Source: Dyadobacter sp. CY347 | Lineage (GTDB): Bacteria; Bacteroidota; Bacteroidia; Cytophagales; Spirosomataceae | Length of the DNA stretch: 64,000 nt | Reading direction: 5' to 3' | Assembly: GCF_021502655.1 (NCBI RefSeq) | Contig: NZ_JAKFFT010000002.1 | Span: 744,001-808,000 of the forward strand | Shown here: positions 18,005-27,907 of the stretch, piece after piece | Numbering within the stretch: the stretch's first letter is position 1 | Layout of the letters: every line of letters begins with the position of its first letter | Made by a program: the position numbers and the translations under genes | The notes under the pieces: model-generated | Database searches by the model: none | The model's input: only the letters and a program-made list of their open reading frames with translations | Told to the model about the DNA's origin: nothing

Positions 18005-19561
18005 TTATTTCGCACCATCCGCTTTCGCCCTGGCTACGGCATACTCACCGATTTTATGGCCGGATGCTAGGCCTGCTTCGCAGTCGAAGCGGTAATGGAT
18101 CAGTCCGTAGATTCTTGATACGGAAGCTTCCTGGGCCATGTCGTCGATCTTTTGCTTTTCTTCCGGGAAAATGTGGGCAAGCAGTTCGGCTGCCGCCCCG
18201 GAGAATGTTGAGTGTCCCGACGTGTAGGATGGGAAATTAGGTAAGCCCACAGATGTTTTGATTTTTCTGTTCATTTGATTTGGGCGTGGGTAGTAATAAA
18301 AATACTTCACATCCCAGCAACATATTCCGGCATCCTGCAATGTTGTGCCCAAAAGCGCCAATGTTCTGGCCGTCCGCACTTCACTGAAAGAATTTTTGTG
18401 GCAAAGGTCAGCCGCTCTTCTATGCCAGTGGCCCGGAGGCGTGTAACTGCCCACGCCGTCTGACCAGAAGCTGGCAATGCGCGCCTGATCGCGGGTTTGT
18501 TTTTTGGCAATGGCTAAAAGCTCATCGATATTTTCCTGGTATTCCTTGCTCCCCAGGGCTGGCGGCGGACCCGGACGCAGCGTTTTAACGGTTTCTTTGT
18601 CAAAATTCCAGGGAGTTACAAAACCATATGTAGGCAGCATAGGCGGGCGCGCAGGCGATTCCTGGCTCACCCAAATTTCAGAAGTGCCGATCTTTTTGGC
18701 ATTCGCGATCATTTCGGCAGTGGCAGCCTGGTTGTTTGCCGTTCCCATGCCATCCGTTTTGGCTCTGGCCATTACTTTGGCGCCTACTGCTTTTCCCAGT
18801 TCGGCACCGGCAGCAATATCACTTTCCACATTCATACCAGCCCATAGGCGGCTGTTTTTATGCTCTGCCAGTTTCTGCTCCAAAAATGGCACTTCTCCCG
18901 GAAACATGGCTTTCAAAACCAAAAACGAAGCTTCGGCAACCACCGCATCCTCGGAAGGATAGGATGGAAGATCCGTTACCGGCAAAATGGCCTGCACAGA
19001 TGCATCGGTTTTGGAAGGCGCTTTGCGGTTGTATTTAAACTTATAATTCCAGGCACTTACCAATGCATCATACTGGGCAACGCTCAGGTAAGCCAGCGCA
19101 CGTGCCGTGTAAGGCGGGTTAGCAAATGGAAACTTAGGGTCAGCCAGCGGGTTCGCCGGATCAGGCAGCGGATATTTGCCATCCTGATTGGATGCCGGCG
19201 GCGTGTTATAGCGGGCAGCCAGCTCACGGCCGATCTCGTTCCAGCGGAAAGTAGCGCCTGCACCCCAGTAATTGACGATATCGCGTTGCTGCGGGGTAAT
19301 TTTTGAAGTTGTCTCTTTTAATTTTTCAATTTCTGCCTTGTATTCAGCCGAAGTAGCAGCCTTAGGTTCCGCCACTTCCACCTCGCTCGACGAGGTAAGC
19401 ACATAAGGTTTCCAGTTGCCTGCATCGGCATCCATACTGGAAGGGTTGTTGACAGAAGCCGAGGGCTCGTCGATGGTTTTGTTGCAGGAAGAAATCGCAA
19501 AAGTGAGAAACAATCCGCACGCAACCAGAATATTGCTTTTTGAAATATATTGTACTTTCAT
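18005..19561 (-). CDS. Vanadium-dependent haloperoxidase/PAP2-family lipoprotein
   Basis: A 518-residue protein with a lipobox near residue 26 (AISSCNK), so it is probably a membrane-anchored lipoprotein. All three parts of the vanadate/phosphate pocket are present: Lys418 with Arg425-Pro426 (KX6RP), Pro443-Ser444 to Gly448-His449 (PSYTSGHS), and Ser481-Arg482 with His488 and Asp492 (SRX5HX3D). The length is closer to haloperoxidases than to short PAP2 phosphatases. Haloperoxidases oxidise halides with hydrogen peroxide, whereas PAP2 enzymes dephosphorylate lipids; sequence alone does not decide which. It starts 2 bp after the outer-membrane channel-like gene, so the two form an operon. Confidence 0.9.
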   Translation of the reverse strand: MKVQYISKSNILVACGLFLTFAISSCNKTIDEPSASVNNPSSMDADAGNWKPYVLTSSSEVEVAEPKAATSAEYKAEIEKLKETTSKITPQQRDIVNYWGAGATFRWNEIGRELAARYNTPPASNQDGKYPLPDPANPLADPKFPFANPPYTARALAYLSVAQYDALVSAWNYKFKYNRKAPSKTDASVQAILPVTDLPSYPSEDAVVAEASFLVLKAMFPGEVPFLEQKLAEHKNSRLWAGMNVESDIAAGAELGKAVGAKVMARAKTDGMGTANNQAATAEMIANAKKIGTSEIWVSQESPARPPMLPTYGFVTPWNFDKETVKTLRPGPPPALGSKEYQENIDELLAIAKKQTRDQARIASFWSDGVGSYTPPGHWHRRAADLCHKNSFSEVRTARTLALLGTTLQDAGICCWDVKYFYYYPRPNQMNRKIKTSVGLPNFPSYTSGHSTFSGAAAELLAHIFPEEKQKIDDMAQEASVSRIYGLIHYRFDCEAGLASGHKIGEYAVARAKADGAK

Positions 19562-19563
19562 TG

Positions 19564-20487
19564 TTATTGATGCATGTTTGGGTTTTTGTCAGCCTTGATA
19601 TACCTGAATTGGTATAACACGCCCACAGAAAAAGATGTACTCTGGCCAACATTGGTTCCATCCAGAACGTAAGCGGCCCGGGCATTAACGCCGATATTTT
19701 TTGGCTGGAATTTGGCATAAACCCCGCCCACAGTGCTTTTCATATTATTGGTCGGAAAAGGCATGTCATTGCGGCGAATGTTATCACCACCGTCACAAGC
19801 ACCGTATTCGGCAAAAACCTCTGCCTGAATGCCCTTTTTCAAATAACCAAGTCTCACAGATGCATCATAAGCATTGGGAACGGTTACTTTATTGGTGCTA
19901 TGCAGCCTTCCGTCAGCCAGATAAGAGTCGCGATCGATATCAATGTTGCTGCGGAAAATGTAGCTTCCCGAAGCCGTCATGTAAATGCCTGTTGGCTGAT
20001 GGCGGTAACTGGCTACCAGTCTGGCTGTTGCAGTTCTGCACTGCATACCAATGGACATCGGCATAAAATCGGCAATGTAATCGCCTGTAGGGATGGACGC
20101 GCCGCCAATGGCGTGCAGGGAGAATCCTGATTTGTTGATAAAACGAAATTTAAGCCAAAGGGAAGCGTCCTGAAACCCTTTCTGCCATTTTAGATTGCCA
20201 GCGCTGGTCTGCGTCCACACGTAAGGAACGCCCACGATCACATTCAGGTTTTTGGTTACGCCTACTGCCAGCATGGCCATCGCACTTTGGGTTGTGTGTG
20301 TGCCAATGTTGAGGTTTTCGCGTTTGAGCTGATTTTCCCAATACTTGTCCCAGGAACTGTGCCCGTAAGAAAGAGCCAGACAGGCCGTATTTTTCGACAT
20401 ATATATGGCGTCGTTAGGCATTTGGGCGAACGCTCTGCCTGTTACGCACAGCGAAATCATTAAAAGCAAAATCAGTGGTTGCTTCAT
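19564..20487 (-). CDS. Outer-membrane channel-like protein (phenol-degradation MetA family)
   Basis: The product from the ATG at 20487 is 307 residues and begins with a clear signal peptide ending near AFAQ. A longer in-frame opening reaches 20577 but places about 30 residues ahead of the signal, so I chose the inner start. The mature part is beta-rich with alternating aromatic/polar strands (for example ASLWLKFRFIN, GVYAKFQPKNIG) and ends in an aromatic strand (GVLYQFRYIK), as in outer-membrane beta barrels of the MetA-pathway transporter family. It is followed after 2 bp by the haloperoxidase-like lipoprotein gene and may pass substrate or product of that enzyme. That pairing is inference. 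Confidence 0.8.
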   Translation of the reverse strand: MKQPLILLLMISLCVTGRAFAQMPNDAIYMSKNTACLALSYGHSSWDKYWENQLKRENLNIGTHTTQSAMAMLAVGVTKNLNVIVGVPYVWTQTSAGNLKWQKGFQDASLWLKFRFINKSGFSLHAIGGASIPTGDYIADFMPMSIGMQCRTATARLVASYRHQPTGIYMTASGSYIFRSNIDIDRDSYLADGRLHSTNKVTVPNAYDASVRLGYLKKGIQAEVFAEYGACDGGDNIRRNDMPFPTNNMKSTVGGVYAKFQPKNIGVNARAAYVLDGTNVGQSTSFSVGVLYQFRYIKADKNPNMHQ

Positions 20488-20631
20488 TTTTCGTAAAGAA
20501 TATTGCATTTGTTTTACTGAGGGGTTGTGCCGCACGCACGGGATCTCCAAAAAAGGATATAGCGCTTTCGCAGGCAATTTTTATAAATGGATAGAAAGGC
20601 TTGCGGCCGAAGATTAAAGGTCCGCCGGGAT

Positions 20632-21189
20632 TCAGCCAAGCTCGGGAGGCGGGCTTGTTAGCTGAATGAAGTTGGCTGAATAGATATTTTTCGAAGCAAC
20701 GCCTGTTGTCAATGGCGCAGGTTCGGCAAATGACACGGGTTGAAAACTTATCTCATTCGTATTTGAAACGTAATTTTTAAGCAGATTTTCCACCATTTTC
20801 ATGGCTTTGCTATACGGGTCCTCAGGCAATTTCGCATTAGGGTCACTCAGGATCTGCATGGCATTGGCCAATGCGAAAAAATCATCCCTTGCCACCTGGT
20901 TGGATTGCAACGTAACGTAAAGCGTGTCGTTTTGATGCAGGACGTTGGTAGGATTGTAAAACTGATCGTTCTGGCGGATAAGTCCTTGCGGAAGATCAGT
21001 GATTTGCAGATCACCAGAATAGGGAAGCGATGGCAAATGCATTTTCACAACCATTAGATCATCGTTTGATGAGGAAACGGGTGCTTTTTGGTGGTGATTA
21101 TCAAAGAAAAGTACAGCGAAAGTCAGCCCGAACATATTGTAGAGCAGCAGAACCAACAATCCTATCGGCAACAGTCTTTTCAATTTCAA
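20632..21189 (-). CDS. Hypothetical single-pass exported protein, TTG start
   Basis: A 185-residue product if read from TTG at 21189, which gives a proper signal sequence: basic KLKR followed by a long hydrophobic run. The first in-frame ATG is at 21135 and would remove most of this signal, so TTG is preferred. The body has no motif I recognise; it contains a Gln/Asn-rich middle and ends in a proline-rich tail (SPPPELG). It lies upstream of the channel/haloperoxidase pair on the same strand, about 145 bp away. Function unknown. Confidence 0.65.
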   Translation of the reverse strand: MKLKRLLPIGLLVLLLYNMFGLTFAVLFFDNHHQKAPVSSSNDDLMVVKMHLPSLPYSGDLQITDLPQGLIRQNDQFYNPTNVLHQNDTLYVTLQSNQVARDDFFALANAMQILSDPNAKLPEDPYSKAMKMVENLLKNYVSNTNEISFQPVSFAEPAPLTTGVASKNIYSANFIQLTSPPPELG

Positions 21190-21202
21190 GAGGATTTATA
21201 TC

Positions 21203-21234
21203 CAAATGTAATCAAGTTAAGTACAATTCTGCAA
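21203..21234 (-). promoter_or_regulatory. Candidate promoter for the hypothetical gene at 20632-21189
   Basis: On the minus strand TACATTTG (21203-21210) matches TAnnTTTG, with TTG 21 bp upstream (21232-21234). The expected transcription start lies only a few bases before the TTG codon, so the leader would be very short. Confidence 0.4.
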
Positions 21235-21327
21235 GTGTTGTTGAAAATACTATTGCAGCAAATGCACTGTAAAAGGCATGATGCGGATTTTTCTTATATT
21301 TCAGGCTAAAAAAAGCCGTTAGAGTCC

Positions 21328-21849
21328 ATGAAAAAATCCATGATCAGCCCAATGCCCCAGTTCTTTGACCGCTATATTAATCTGGTTGAAGACATTAACA
21401 TTTTCGAAGCTTTTGATAAATACGCACCCGATCATGTTTACACGGACATTGCAAAACTCACCAACCTTCAAAACCGCGCCTACGCGGAAGGCAAATGGAG
21501 CGTAAAGGATATTCTGCAACATGTCATTGACAACGAACGCATTTCGTCCTACCGCGCCATGCGTTTTTCCAGAAATGATAAAACCACGCTTCCTGGCTAT
21601 GACGAAGAGCTGCTGGCAGCCAACACCATCGCGCAGCAGCGCAGCATTGAGGAGCTGATGCAGGAATTTAACCAGGTAAGGCAAAGCACGATCTCACTTT
21701 TCAAAAGTATGAATGATGAAATGCTGCTGCGCTCCGGCTTCGCCTTCAAGTCCGACATCTCCGCCCTTGCACTAGGTTTCGTCATCATCGGCCACCCCAT
21801 CCATCACATGCGCGTGATAGAAGAGCGCTATTTTCCGCTGCTTGACTAA
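21328..21849 (+). CDS. DinB-family protein
   Basis: A 173-residue four-helix-bundle protein of the DinB/YfiT type. Three histidines suitable for a metal site are visible: one in LQHVIDNE and two in GHPIHHM. Family members are metal-dependent, often thiol transferases or of unknown role; the original dinB was DNA-damage induced, but most members are not repair proteins. The ATG at 21328 gives the expected N-terminal helix. It is divergent from the hypothetical gene at 20632-21189 and convergent with the DUF255 gene. Confidence 0.88.
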   Translation: MKKSMISPMPQFFDRYINLVEDINIFEAFDKYAPDHVYTDIAKLTNLQNRAYAEGKWSVKDILQHVIDNERISSYRAMRFSRNDKTTLPGYDEELLAANTIAQQRSIEELMQEFNQVRQSTISLFKSMNDEMLLRSGFAFKSDISALALGFVIIGHPIHHMRVIEERYFPLLD

Positions 21850-21874
21850 GGCAAATTGCTAGTAGCAAACCAAT

Positions 21875-23890
21875 CTAAACCCCAGCCAGCTGATTAATCG
21901 CTAACTCCACCTGCGTAACGGGTAGCTGGCAGGTCTTATCATAGCATAGGTAGATGGCTGTTTTTCCGTTGATGGCGGTGCGGTTTTGGAGTAGGGGAAG
22001 ATTTGAGTGGGTTGTGGTGCCCATTACCAGTTTGTTTGGGACGAAGAAGCGGTCGAAATCTTTTCGCATTTCGTCTGCTTGCGGGCCTGCAATGATGATT
22101 TCTGCGGTAGGTGTGGCCCTCACGCAGTATAATGCGGCCCAATTTGTAACCCATTGCACGTCGGCGAGCATGACTTTATCCATTTTGGAAAGCATAGCAT
22201 CCGAGATCTTCGTGTACTGATCATCATCCAGCATCATTCCCAGCACGTAAAGATTATGCGCCATGATTGAGTTGGATGAGGGGATTACATTGTCAAAAAG
22301 CTCTTTTTTACGTGCTATGAGCGTTTCTCCATCAATATCAGTGAAATAAAAGAAGCCTTCACTTTGATCATAAAAGTTCTGGATCGTGTAATCGGCAAGC
22401 TTTTGTGCCAGTGAGATCCACTGTTCATCGAATGTGATCTGGTAAAGTGCCAGGTAAGCTTCAATGACGGCTGCATAATCTTCCAAAAAGCCCGTTACCG
22501 TTGCCTGGCCGCTTTTATAGCTGTGCATAAGCCGGTTTTCCACCATCATATTATCCCGGATGAAAACGCCCGCGGAGACAGCAAGCTCACGTATATTTTC
22601 CTTTCCCAAAGCCCGGTAAGAATCTGCTAAGCCTTTGATCAATAACCCGTTCCAGGATGTAAGCGTTTTGTCGTCCAGGCCCGGACGAATGCGTTCCGCG
22701 CGTTTTTCTGCCAGCTTTTTAAGGGCAGCATTGTATTTTGTTTCAAGATCTACGACATTGAGCCTTAATGCACTTGCGGTCTGCAAAACAGGGCGGGTCA
22801 AATGCAAATGATTATGGCCTTCTTCCCAGTTGCCGTGGTCTGAAACATTATAAAGCTTGGCAAACCATTCAAAATCATCACCCAGGGTTTGTTCAAGCTC
22901 TGCTTTGGTCCAAATGTAAAACTTGCCTTCTACACCTTCACTATCCGCGTCCAGCGCCGAATAAAAACCACCCTGCTCGTTCCGCATTTCAATTTGTAAC
23001 CATTGAATGGTGCTGATAAGGCGATCGGCATAAAGTGGGTTTTGCGTGAGTGAATAGGCTTCGGCGTAAATGCTCAGCAGCTGCGCATTATCATAAAGCA
23101 TTTTTTCAAAATGCGGGATAAACCACTCGTCATCAACCGAGTATCTGGCCCAGCCTCCGCCAACATGATCGTAAATCCCGCCTAAGGCAATGCGGTTCAA
23201 TGATAATTCCAGATGGGCAAGCGCCTCTGGATTTTGGCTTATGTCATAATAACGCAGCAAAAACTTGTAAATCGAAGGCATAGGAAATTTCGGCGCCCGG
23301 TCCATTCCGCCTTTTTCAGTGTCAAAGTTTCGCTGCAAATGCTCGAACATCGAGTCAAGCTCGGAAATGTCGTAACCACTATTTTTGGCTACAAGGCCGT
23401 ATTTTTCTGTATCAGAAACCAGCATGTTTTGTACAAAACCTTCTGCTGAACCGGCCAGCTCGTCATAATGCTTTTGAAAGGCGTTGTTAATGCTTTTCAA
23501 AAGCTGCACCCAATTTTGCGGCGGTAAATAAGTCACTCCGTAAAAAGGCCGGCTATCGGGCAGCAAAAAAACATTCAGCGGCCAGCCGCCGCGCACACCC
23601 ATGGCCTGCACGGCATCCATATATACAGCGTCTACATCCGGGCGTTCCTCGCGGTCCACCTTAATGCAAACGAAATGCGCATTCATCACCTCTGCAATCG
23701 CCTCTTTTTCAAAGCATTCCCGCTCCATTACATGGCACCAGTGACAAGCCGAATAGCCAATGCTGACCAGGATCGGCTTGTTTTCTGTTTTGGCTTTGCT
23801 TAATGCTTCTTCGCCCCAGGGATACCAGTCAACGGGATTGTGTGCATGTTGTAATAAGTATGGGCTGGTTTGCTGGCTCAGGCGGTTCAT
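21875..23890 (-). CDS. DUF255 thioredoxin-domain protein (YyaL/SSP411-like)
   Basis: A 671-residue protein. The N-terminal thioredoxin-like DUF255 domain (about residues 5-165) has the CxxC-type site CHWC at 49-52 within [10 protein letters not shown] and the diagnostic NPVDWYPWG. The rest is an (alpha/alpha)6-barrel-like region resembling N-acylglucosamine 2-epimerases/glycosidases (about 180-560). It has no signal peptide and is predicted cytoplasmic. Its precise reaction is unknown. It begins 11 bp after the stop of the T9SS-exported protein gene, so they probably share a transcript despite different locations. Confidence 0.95.
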   Translation of the reverse strand: MNRLSQQTSPYLLQHAHNPVDWYPWGEEALSKAKTENKPILVSIGYSACHWCHVMERECFEKEAIAEVMNAHFVCIKVDREERPDVDAVYMDAVQAMGVRGGWPLNVFLLPDSRPFYGVTYLPPQNWVQLLKSINNAFQKHYDELAGSAEGFVQNMLVSDTEKYGLVAKNSGYDISELDSMFEHLQRNFDTEKGGMDRAPKFPMPSIYKFLLRYYDISQNPEALAHLELSLNRIALGGIYDHVGGGWARYSVDDEWFIPHFEKMLYDNAQLLSIYAEAYSLTQNPLYADRLISTIQWLQIEMRNEQGGFYSALDADSEGVEGKFYIWTKAELEQTLGDDFEWFAKLYNVSDHGNWEEGHNHLHLTRPVLQTASALRLNVVDLETKYNAALKKLAEKRAERIRPGLDDKTLTSWNGLLIKGLADSYRALGKENIRELAVSAGVFIRDNMMVENRLMHSYKSGQATVTGFLEDYAAVIEAYLALYQITFDEQWISLAQKLADYTIQNFYDQSEGFFYFTDIDGETLIARKKELFDNVIPSSNSIMAHNLYVLGMMLDDDQYTKISDAMLSKMDKVMLADVQWVTNWAALYCVRATPTAEIIIAGPQADEMRKDFDRFFVPNKLVMGTTTHSNLPLLQNRTAINGKTAIYLCYDKTCQLPVTQVELAINQLAGV

Positions 23891-23901
23891 AATTGCAGGT
23901 G

Positions 23902-25533
23902 TTATTGATGAATGACCACTTTTTTGGTAATGGTCCTGTTTTCGCTGACAAAGCGGGCAAAATATATGCCAGCAGATAACCTCGGCAAATCGATCCGCGC
24001 ACGCGTTTCGCCTGAAACGGCTTTCAGCTGCTTACTAAGCACAACCTGGCCTTTTGAATTGAGCAATGAAAAATCTACATCTGTAACACCATTGATGCCA
24101 TTTAATACAACATTCATCTCAAATTCAACGGGATTGGCATAAACATACGCATCAGACAGGTCCGGCTCAACGCCATTGACCGTATCATTCAGGTCGAATT
24201 TGCATAGAAGAACTTCTTTCCCTTTCAGCTTAAGACTTTTAAACCACTTCTGATGAAAAACCACGATCTCGGTTTCGGCATTATCTGCCGCATATGGGTT
24301 CTGAGCGGCGATCAGAATGTTACTGCCCTTGACTACGCCGCGCCAGATCGGGTTTTGCAGCTCCATATGGTCGCGCGCTGATTGCGGAATAACCAGCTCA
24401 TACGTCCCCTCGAACATATCTTTGAAAGCAGACAGCCGGTAAAGTCCGTAAATAAAGCGCTCGTAAGGTTCATAATTCTCCTGCCTGTTTCCTGGAAAGC
24501 CTGGATTCTCCCAAAGCCATAAGCCTTTCGCTCCCGAGAAAAATGGGAAAATAGCCGTTGCTTCCGCCACAAATGGCGCAATCAGCGGAGTATTTGGATC
24601 ATAACTGTCATGAACCCGCATCCAAACAAACGGAATGATGGGTTTATCGCTCCAAGCACGGTTTGCTTCAATGTTAAACAGCAGATAGGACAGATAATCC
24701 TTTCCGATCGGATTGTCATAACCATAATAATAGTAGGGCGAAGGCGTCAGGAATTGCTGTGCATCATAAAAGCTGCCGCCGATTTTGCCTGCATTGTCCT
24801 GCACCAGATAATGCGTCCGGGCGGGGTTGGTGGTCCAGTCCTGCCAGCTGTTGGCGGTAATGTTCAGCCAGGTGTTGCGCACGGGAACGTCGCTATAACT
24901 GCTCAGCGGAGCGGTAACCCCTTTGGCCCGAAGCCGTTTGGCAGCTTCGGTATACCACCATCTCATGTCTCTTTTATAGGTGGCCAGAAAGTCTGCATCC
25001 GACAAATTCCGGTAGTTCTGGGGAATCTGGCTATTGGATTTTAACGCGAGAATGTCGCGGTCTTCGCGCTGCATGCGCTCAATGTCCATACAGATGATAT
25101 CACTTCCCTTCGCTGTTTCGGCGTAGTTATCCCAAAAACTTCGGTAGGCGGCCGTGTCATTTCCCCAGGGGCTGCGCAGGGCATTATCTGCCCAGGGCTG
25201 GTTGCCGCTTGATGTGGCAACGCCATACCAGATCAATGCGCGCTTGGCAGCGGGCAATGTTGCAAGCTCCGAGCCGCTGAATGTTGCAAGGTGGCTGAAT
25301 CCGTGTTTGAGCGGTTGCGACTGCGTATCACCAAAGCGCGTGGCATTGTAAATGATGGTGAAAGGCAGGGTGAATTCCGGAATTTTTTCCCATTCAATCC
25401 TATTATTAACCTTGACCGGATTTAGTATATAAGCGGGCTGGCAGTCCTGGGCCGAAACGGACATCGCCTGCGCCAGAACATAAAATAAAGTGGTGTAAAA
25501 AACTCTCACATACATATTGGTAAAATGGATCAT
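23902..25533 (-). CDS. T9SS-exported TIM-barrel-like protein with type A sorting domain
   Basis: A 543-residue secreted protein with a signal peptide ending near SVSAQ. An alternative start is Met7 at 25515. The central region has glycosidase-like barrel features: repeated aromatic-rich segments, an acidic DIER motif in [11 protein letters not shown], and a [13 protein letters not shown] strand. I cannot name a GH family. The last 80 or so residues form a T9SS type A C-terminal domain (SAGIYFARF and ending TKKVVIHQ), which directs export by type IX secretion and surface attachment or release. It precedes the DUF255 gene by 11 bp. Confidence 0.85.
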   Translation of the reverse strand: MIHFTNMYVRVFYTTLFYVLAQAMSVSAQDCQPAYILNPVKVNNRIEWEKIPEFTLPFTIIYNATRFGDTQSQPLKHGFSHLATFSGSELATLPAAKRALIWYGVATSSGNQPWADNALRSPWGNDTAAYRSFWDNYAETAKGSDIICMDIERMQREDRDILALKSNSQIPQNYRNLSDADFLATYKRDMRWWYTEAAKRLRAKGVTAPLSSYSDVPVRNTWLNITANSWQDWTTNPARTHYLVQDNAGKIGGSFYDAQQFLTPSPYYYYGYDNPIGKDYLSYLLFNIEANRAWSDKPIIPFVWMRVHDSYDPNTPLIAPFVAEATAIFPFFSGAKGLWLWENPGFPGNRQENYEPYERFIYGLYRLSAFKDMFEGTYELVIPQSARDHMELQNPIWRGVVKGSNILIAAQNPYAADNAETEIVVFHQKWFKSLKLKGKEVLLCKFDLNDTVNGVEPDLSDAYVYANPVEFEMNVVLNGINGVTDVDFSLLNSKGQVVLSKQLKAVSGETRARIDLPRLSAGIYFARFVSENRTITKKVVIHQ

Positions 25534-25556
25534 AAGAATTGACCAGACAAATTCGT

Positions 25557-25620
25557 TACTTTTGCAGCGTTGGTATTTGATTTTTCCGCGAAACGCTTTC
25601 CGAGAAACGCTTTCCGCGAA
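25557..25620 (+). promoter_or_regulatory. -7-like box and 14-bp tandem repeat before a lipoprotein gene
   Basis: TACTTTTG at 25557-25564 matches TAnnTTTG on the plus strand, although the nearest TTG is only 15 bp upstream. It is followed by two copies of GAAACGCTTTCC at 25590-25601 and 25604-25615, period 14. The repeat lies in the presumed leader of the lipoprotein gene at 25695. Confidence 0.4.
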
Positions 25621-25694
25621 TGGTGCAGAGATTTCAATATATTAATGACAAAGTAAGAAAAGAAATTGCCTGGAACATAAAATATAAAACTGAT

Positions 25695-26159
25695 ATGAGA
25701 CGATTGCTCCTTATTGCCCCTCTTTTTTTGGCCATCCTTTTAATGGCTTGTGATAAAGAAAAAAAAGAGAACCCCAACCCAACGCCGCCGCTATCTGAAA
25801 AAGATAAAATCCTGATCAACTATCCATGGCGGATGTCTAATGTAACGGATCTTACGGGCAAAACTATCCCGTTGAATCTGTTGAATACGCAAACGCGGGC
25901 TATTAAGGAGGTAATGGACATCCAGTTCCTTCAAAACAATGTTACCAAAGCGATTGATCAAGGCTCAAAGCAAGTGATCAACGGCGGGACATGGTATTTG
26001 AAAAATGAGGACAAAACGCTTGACATTAAGATCTCAGGCTTCTCGGGCGAGTTTGGTGTTGAGGAGATTTCTAACAACAAATTAAGATTAAAAAGCAAAA
26101 TGCCTGTCGACAAAGTCGAGCAGGAAACGATCATGGTTTTCGAGCCTGTGATCAAATAA
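25695..26159 (+). CDS. Small lipoprotein, lipocalin-like length, unknown function
   Basis: The product from the ATG at 25695 is 154 residues. It has a classical lipoprotein signal with the lipobox LLMACDK near residue 17. A longer in-frame opening from 25620 adds residues ahead of the signal and is rejected. The mature part is Lys/Asn-rich with alternating strands (GGTWYLKNEDKTLDIKI, NNKLRLKSKM), resembling small beta-barrel lipocalin-like lipoproteins of Bacteroidota. It stands alone on its strand and is followed by a terminator at 26183-26222. Confidence 0.8.
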   Translation: MRRLLLIAPLFLAILLMACDKEKKENPNPTPPLSEKDKILINYPWRMSNVTDLTGKTIPLNLLNTQTRAIKEVMDIQFLQNNVTKAIDQGSKQVINGGTWYLKNEDKTLDIKISGFSGEFGVEEISNNKLRLKSKMPVDKVEQETIMVFEPVIK

Positions 26160-26182
26160 ACGAGCACATTTTGGTATAATTC

Positions 26183-26222
26183 AATAAAAGCGGCCGGTTA
26201 AATCTGCCGCTTTTATTATTTT
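26183..26222 (+). terminator. Terminator after the lipoprotein gene
   Basis: The arms AATAAAAGCGGC and GCCGCTTTTATT enclose an 11-nt loop and are followed by a T-rich run. It ends 20 bp before the MFS transporter start, so that gene needs a promoter within or downstream of this hairpin, or readthrough. Confidence 0.85.
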
Positions 26223-26241
26223 GTGGCAAATTCAACCCTGA

Positions 26242-27546
26242 ATGAAAAAGAACGATCCCAAAATCATAAATGCCTGGTACATGTACGACTGGGCCAATTC
26301 GGTTCACGCGCTCGTTATCGTATCCAGTATTTTCCCCGTTTATTTCAGCGCCACAGCATTAAAGGCCTCAGGAACCCTTTTCACTGATTTTTTTGGATTT
26401 CAAATTAAAAGCTCCGTGCTGTTTACCTACACGGTTTCGGCCTCGTTTCTGATCACCGCGCTTTTGATCCCTTTGTGCACGGCTGTTGCCGATTATAGTG
26501 GCAAGAAGAAAAGATTTATGAAGTTCTTTTGTTACCTGGGCGCTGTCAGCTGCATGCTGCTTTATTTTTTTACCAAAGACACCCTGGTTCCCTCGGTCAT
26601 TCTGTTCGCACTGAGCCTTATCGGTTGGAGCGGCAGCATTGTATTTTATGACTCTTACCTTCCTGAAATTGCCACCGAAGACCGCTTCGATTCGTACAGC
26701 GCCCGCGGGTTTTCTTTGGGTTACCTGGGAAGCGTGCTGCTGATGCTCTTTAATTTAAGCATGATTTTAGCGCCGGCATTTTACGGCATTACCGATAAAG
26801 CGCTTCCTGCACGGATCTCATTTTTTACCGTTGGACTCTGGTGGATACTTTTTGCCCAGATCCCATTCAAGTATCTGCCTGCCAACAAAGCCGCCAAGCA
26901 AAAACCCGGAAACTGGATCTTCAACGGCTTCATTGAGCTCAAAAAAGTTTACCGTAACCTAGGTGAGCAGCCCTTTCTGGCCAAGTTTCTGAGCGCATTT
27001 TTTATTTACACGATGGGCCTCCGAACGGTGATGTACGTGGCGACGATCTTTGGTGCTACTGAGCTGAAACTGCCATCACAAAGCCTGATCGTAACTGTGC
27101 TGCTGATTCAAATTGTAGGCATTGTCGGCTCATTTACATTTGCCTGGCTGTCGGGCAGAATTGGGAACATTTTTGCTTTAATGGTTGGCGTCTCGATCTG
27201 GATCGGCATTTGCGCTGGCGCTTATTACACCACCGAAGCCATGGAATTCTATTTTGTTGCCTGCGCGGTCGGCATGGTCATGGGCGGAATACAGTCGCTT
27301 TCGCGCTCGACGTACTCCAAGCTGATCCCGGAAAATATTACGGACACAGCTTCTTATTTCAGTTTTTACGACGTCACTGAAAAACTGGCCATCGTTGTGG
27401 GTACATTCATCTACGGCACAGTCGAATACCTGACCGGAAGCATGCGAAACAGCATTCTTGCACTTCTGGTTATATTTGTTTTCGGGCTGATTTTGCTTTC
27501 CCGCATTCCATCCAAAAAAGCCTATCATTCTTCTTCGCCTTCCTGA
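26242..27546 (+). CDS. MFS transporter, UMF1 (Atg22-like) family
   Basis: A 434-residue polytopic membrane protein with about 12 hydrophobic helices. The N-terminus WYMYDWANSVHALV and the segment GWSGSIVFYDSYLPEIA are characteristic of the UMF1/Atg22-like branch of the major facilitator superfamily. The middle loop contains SYSARGFSLGYLGS and the second half GGIQSLSRSTYSKLIP. Bacterial members are probably metabolite exporters; the substrate is unknown. It is apparently monocistronic. Confidence 0.92.
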   Translation: MKKNDPKIINAWYMYDWANSVHALVIVSSIFPVYFSATALKASGTLFTDFFGFQIKSSVLFTYTVSASFLITALLIPLCTAVADYSGKKKRFMKFFCYLGAVSCMLLYFFTKDTLVPSVILFALSLIGWSGSIVFYDSYLPEIATEDRFDSYSARGFSLGYLGSVLLMLFNLSMILAPAFYGITDKALPARISFFTVGLWWILFAQIPFKYLPANKAAKQKPGNWIFNGFIELKKVYRNLGEQPFLAKFLSAFFIYTMGLRTVMYVATIFGATELKLPSQSLIVTVLLIQIVGIVGSFTFAWLSGRIGNIFALMVGVSIWIGICAGAYYTTEAMEFYFVACAVGMVMGGIQSLSRSTYSKLIPENITDTASYFSFYDVTEKLAIVVGTFIYGTVEYLTGSMRNSILALLVIFVFGLILLSRIPSKKAYHSSSPS

Positions 27547-27681
27547 ATTTGCCCTGCGATAGTGCAATTGAAGCAAGTGATCGAGCTCATTTTCAGGCGA
27601 ATTACATCATCATACCACATGTGAATGAGGATGATGGAACGGTTTTTTGGTCTAAGAAATTTTCACCTTAAACCGAAATTT

Positions 27682-27861
27682 ATGAAAGCGATCGTAAGAG
27701 TAGTTTCATTTTTAAGCCTAAGTGCATTTTTAAGCCTTGCAGCCTGTAACAGCAATAAAGAAGGGGACGGCACTAATGGAAATATGGATTCAACAGGCAT
27801 GGACAGCCAGACAGAAATGGGGACAGATACTATGTCCACTGATACAGCAGGCACTATGTAA
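27682..27861 (+). CDS. Very small Met/Asp/Thr-rich lipoprotein
   Basis: A 59-residue product from the ATG at 27682. A longer opening from 27625 would spoil the signal. The lipobox SLAACNS lies near residue 19-25. The mature peptide of about 38 residues is made of low-complexity Met, Asp, Ser, Thr and Gly (for example MDSTGMDS, TDTMSTDT) without a fold motif. Peptides of this kind are common in Cytophagales and of unknown role. Confidence 0.65.
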   Translation: MKAIVRVVSFLSLSAFLSLAACNSNKEGDGTNGNMDSTGMDSQTEMGTDTMSTDTAGTM

Positions 27862-27907
27862 CCGAGTTTTTTTTATACCCAAACAGGGGCGCTCATCAGG
27901 CAATAAC

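Noticed and set aside
21850-21874. Short inverted repeat TTGCT/AGCAA between DinB and DUF255 genes
   Set aside because: The 5-bp stem without a T-run is too weak to call a terminator.
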